Shown: positions 5,011 to 5,825 of the stretch, one piece after another
How positions within the stretch are numbered: the first letter of the stretch is position 1
How the letters are laid out: each line of letters opens with the position of its first letter
Assembly: GCA_003354225.1 (NCBI GenBank)
Contig: PIVH01000430.1
Location: forward strand, 1-5,825
DNA length: 5,825 nt
Source: Globobulimina sp.
Lineage: Eukaryota > Foraminifera > Rotaliida
Direction of reading: 5' to 3'
Translations under genes and position numbers: made by a program
Notes under the pieces: generated by a model
What the model was told of the DNA's origin: nothing
The model's database searches: none
The model's input: only the letters and a program-made list of their open reading frames with translations

Positions 5011-5825
5011 TTAAATTGGAATCGCAGTTTTAATCTTCGAAAGGACTTTGACTTTTTCCTCCAAAACAGTCACATCGACCTTCAAGACCCAAACATCCCT
5101 TTTCAGATCGGTCAAATCCGCCGTTTTATTTTGTAGTCCAAACTGGATCTCCTCCAATCTCTCCTCAATCTCACTCGTCAATGTCTGTATATTGACATAT
5201 TCGTTGCTATTCTGCACATTGTTCAGCGCCGAGACCTTGACCAATGATTGGAATATTTTCCTCGACTGTTGCAACGTAGTGGCGATCGTATGCACCAATT
5301 CCGGCCGATTCTTATGCTGCGCCTCAAATTTGCGCCTCTCCTCATCCGTACATTGCCTATACTTTGTTTTGGAGATATCCTTAAAATCCACATCCACCAA
5401 AATCTGCACCACTTTATGCAATTTGCCCTGTTGGTTGGCCTTAATTAAGCCTTTCAAGCCCTTGATCCACAAAGCCGCCTCCTCCGCAGATTTGGCCACC
5501 ACGTCCAACGACTTCAACTTGCTGCCATAGATGATGCTAAACGACGCCTTTTCTAATGTTTTCTGCGTGCATTGCTTGAAGACTTCGGTCTGTTGTCCGT
5601 CTAAGATGTCCTTCATCTCTTTGATGTTTACATGCGTCTCATTCAGCGATTTCTTGCGCGAATACCACAGCAATTTGGTCAAATCATGGCTGAGTTGGAA
5701 CCGCCGAAAGTGAGGGAAGCCGCGTCGGCCATATTTGAGCATGGCGGCGCCCCGTTTCATCACCACAATGGCATCGATTTTAGGGCGCTTTTTCTTCTTC
5801 GCCGCCTCCGCGTTTTCCACATTCT
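5011..5825 (-). CDS. PH-domain (PLC/PRAF-type) protein with C-terminal coiled coil, 5' partial
   Basis: The frame enters from beyond 5825 and ends at TAA 5013-5011; the GTG at 5820 is not a likely start. Counting that codon as 1, residues 8-13 are a Lys/Arg-rich run. Residues 22-127 form a PH domain: G-A-A-M-L-K-Y-G-R-R-G, then F-R-R-F-Q-L and L-W-Y-S-R-K-K, a D-G-Q-Q-T-E-V-F loop, F-S-I-I-Y-G, and the final helix with invariant Trp118 (A-L-W-I-K-G-L-K). This pattern matches the PH domains of plant PRAF/RCC1-FYVE proteins and PLC-like proteins. Basic residues in the first loop suggest phosphoinositide binding at a membrane. Residues 128-205 are helical and charged. Residues about 207-263 show heptad-like hydrophobic spacing, a probable coiled coil for dimerisation. 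No RCC1 or FYVE part is visible, but the N-terminus is missing. It is noticeably more G+C-rich than the transposase gene. Confidence 0.8.
   Translation of the reverse strand, partial: NVENAEAAKKKKRPKIDAIVVMKRGAAMLKYGRRGFPHFRRFQLSHDLTKLLWYSRKKSLNETHVNIKEMKDILDGQQTEVFKQCTQKTLEKASFSIIYGSKLKSLDVVAKSAEEAALWIKGLKGLIKANQQGKLHKVVQILVDVDFKDISKTKYRQCTDEERRKFEAQHKNRPELVHTIATTLQQSRKIFQSLVKVSALNNVQNSNEYVNIQTLTSEIEERLEEIQFGLQNKTADLTDLKRDVWVLKVDVTVLEEKVKVLSKIKTAIPI

Noticed and set aside
5048-5713. Plus-strand frames opposite the PH-domain gene
   Set aside because: They mirror a well-supported PH and coiled-coil frame and show no recognisable domain.

Overview
The window is eukaryotic nuclear DNA. Canonical GT-AG splice signals split one reading frame, TATA-type boxes are present, and the proteins carry eukaryote-type domains (USP peptidase, PHD-like finger, PLC/PRAF-type PH domain, nuclear localisation signals). 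Stop codons behave as in the standard code. AT-rich sequence, a compact layout and the plant/protist flavour of the PH protein suggest a microbial eukaryote, but the lineage cannot be fixed from the sequence.

Left part (1-3562, + strand): one spliced gene, 5' truncated by the window edge. Exon 1 (1-382) encodes a DDE transposase core of the DDE_Tnp_4 type (PIF/Harbinger or ISL2EU-like). It ends at a perfect CAG|GTAAGT donor. Exon 2 (about 931-3562) restores the same frame and immediately supplies the missing acidic residue of the DDE triad (V-I-E-R-V-F, Glu at 956-958). It then runs on through a SWIM zinc finger, a PHD-like finger, a basic Asn/Thr-rich linker, a full-length USP (peptidase C19) domain with its Cys/His/Asp triad in place, a GDID minisatellite and a C-terminal nuclear localisation signal. 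Within the window the joined product is about 1,003 residues. A transposase fused to a ubiquitin-specific protease is the main discovery here. The roughly 545-nt intron is largely filled by a long imperfect inverted repeat.

Middle (3563-4400): a 197-bp intergenic stretch, then a convergent minus-strand gene (3760-4194) for a small secreted protein with ten cysteines and a duplicated Cys motif. Upstream of it, a 24-bp tandem duplication carries TATAAAA boxes facing the + strand, followed by a 31-codon ORF with a signal-peptide-like start.

Right part (4403-5825): a decayed fragment of class III alcohol dehydrogenase (+ strand) broken by two single-base deletions. Then comes an A-rich spacer and the C-terminal 270 or so codons of a minus-strand PH-domain/coiled-coil gene. 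That gene is visibly richer in G+C than the transposon gene and looks like ordinary host sequence. No tRNA, rRNA or CRISPR structure was seen.
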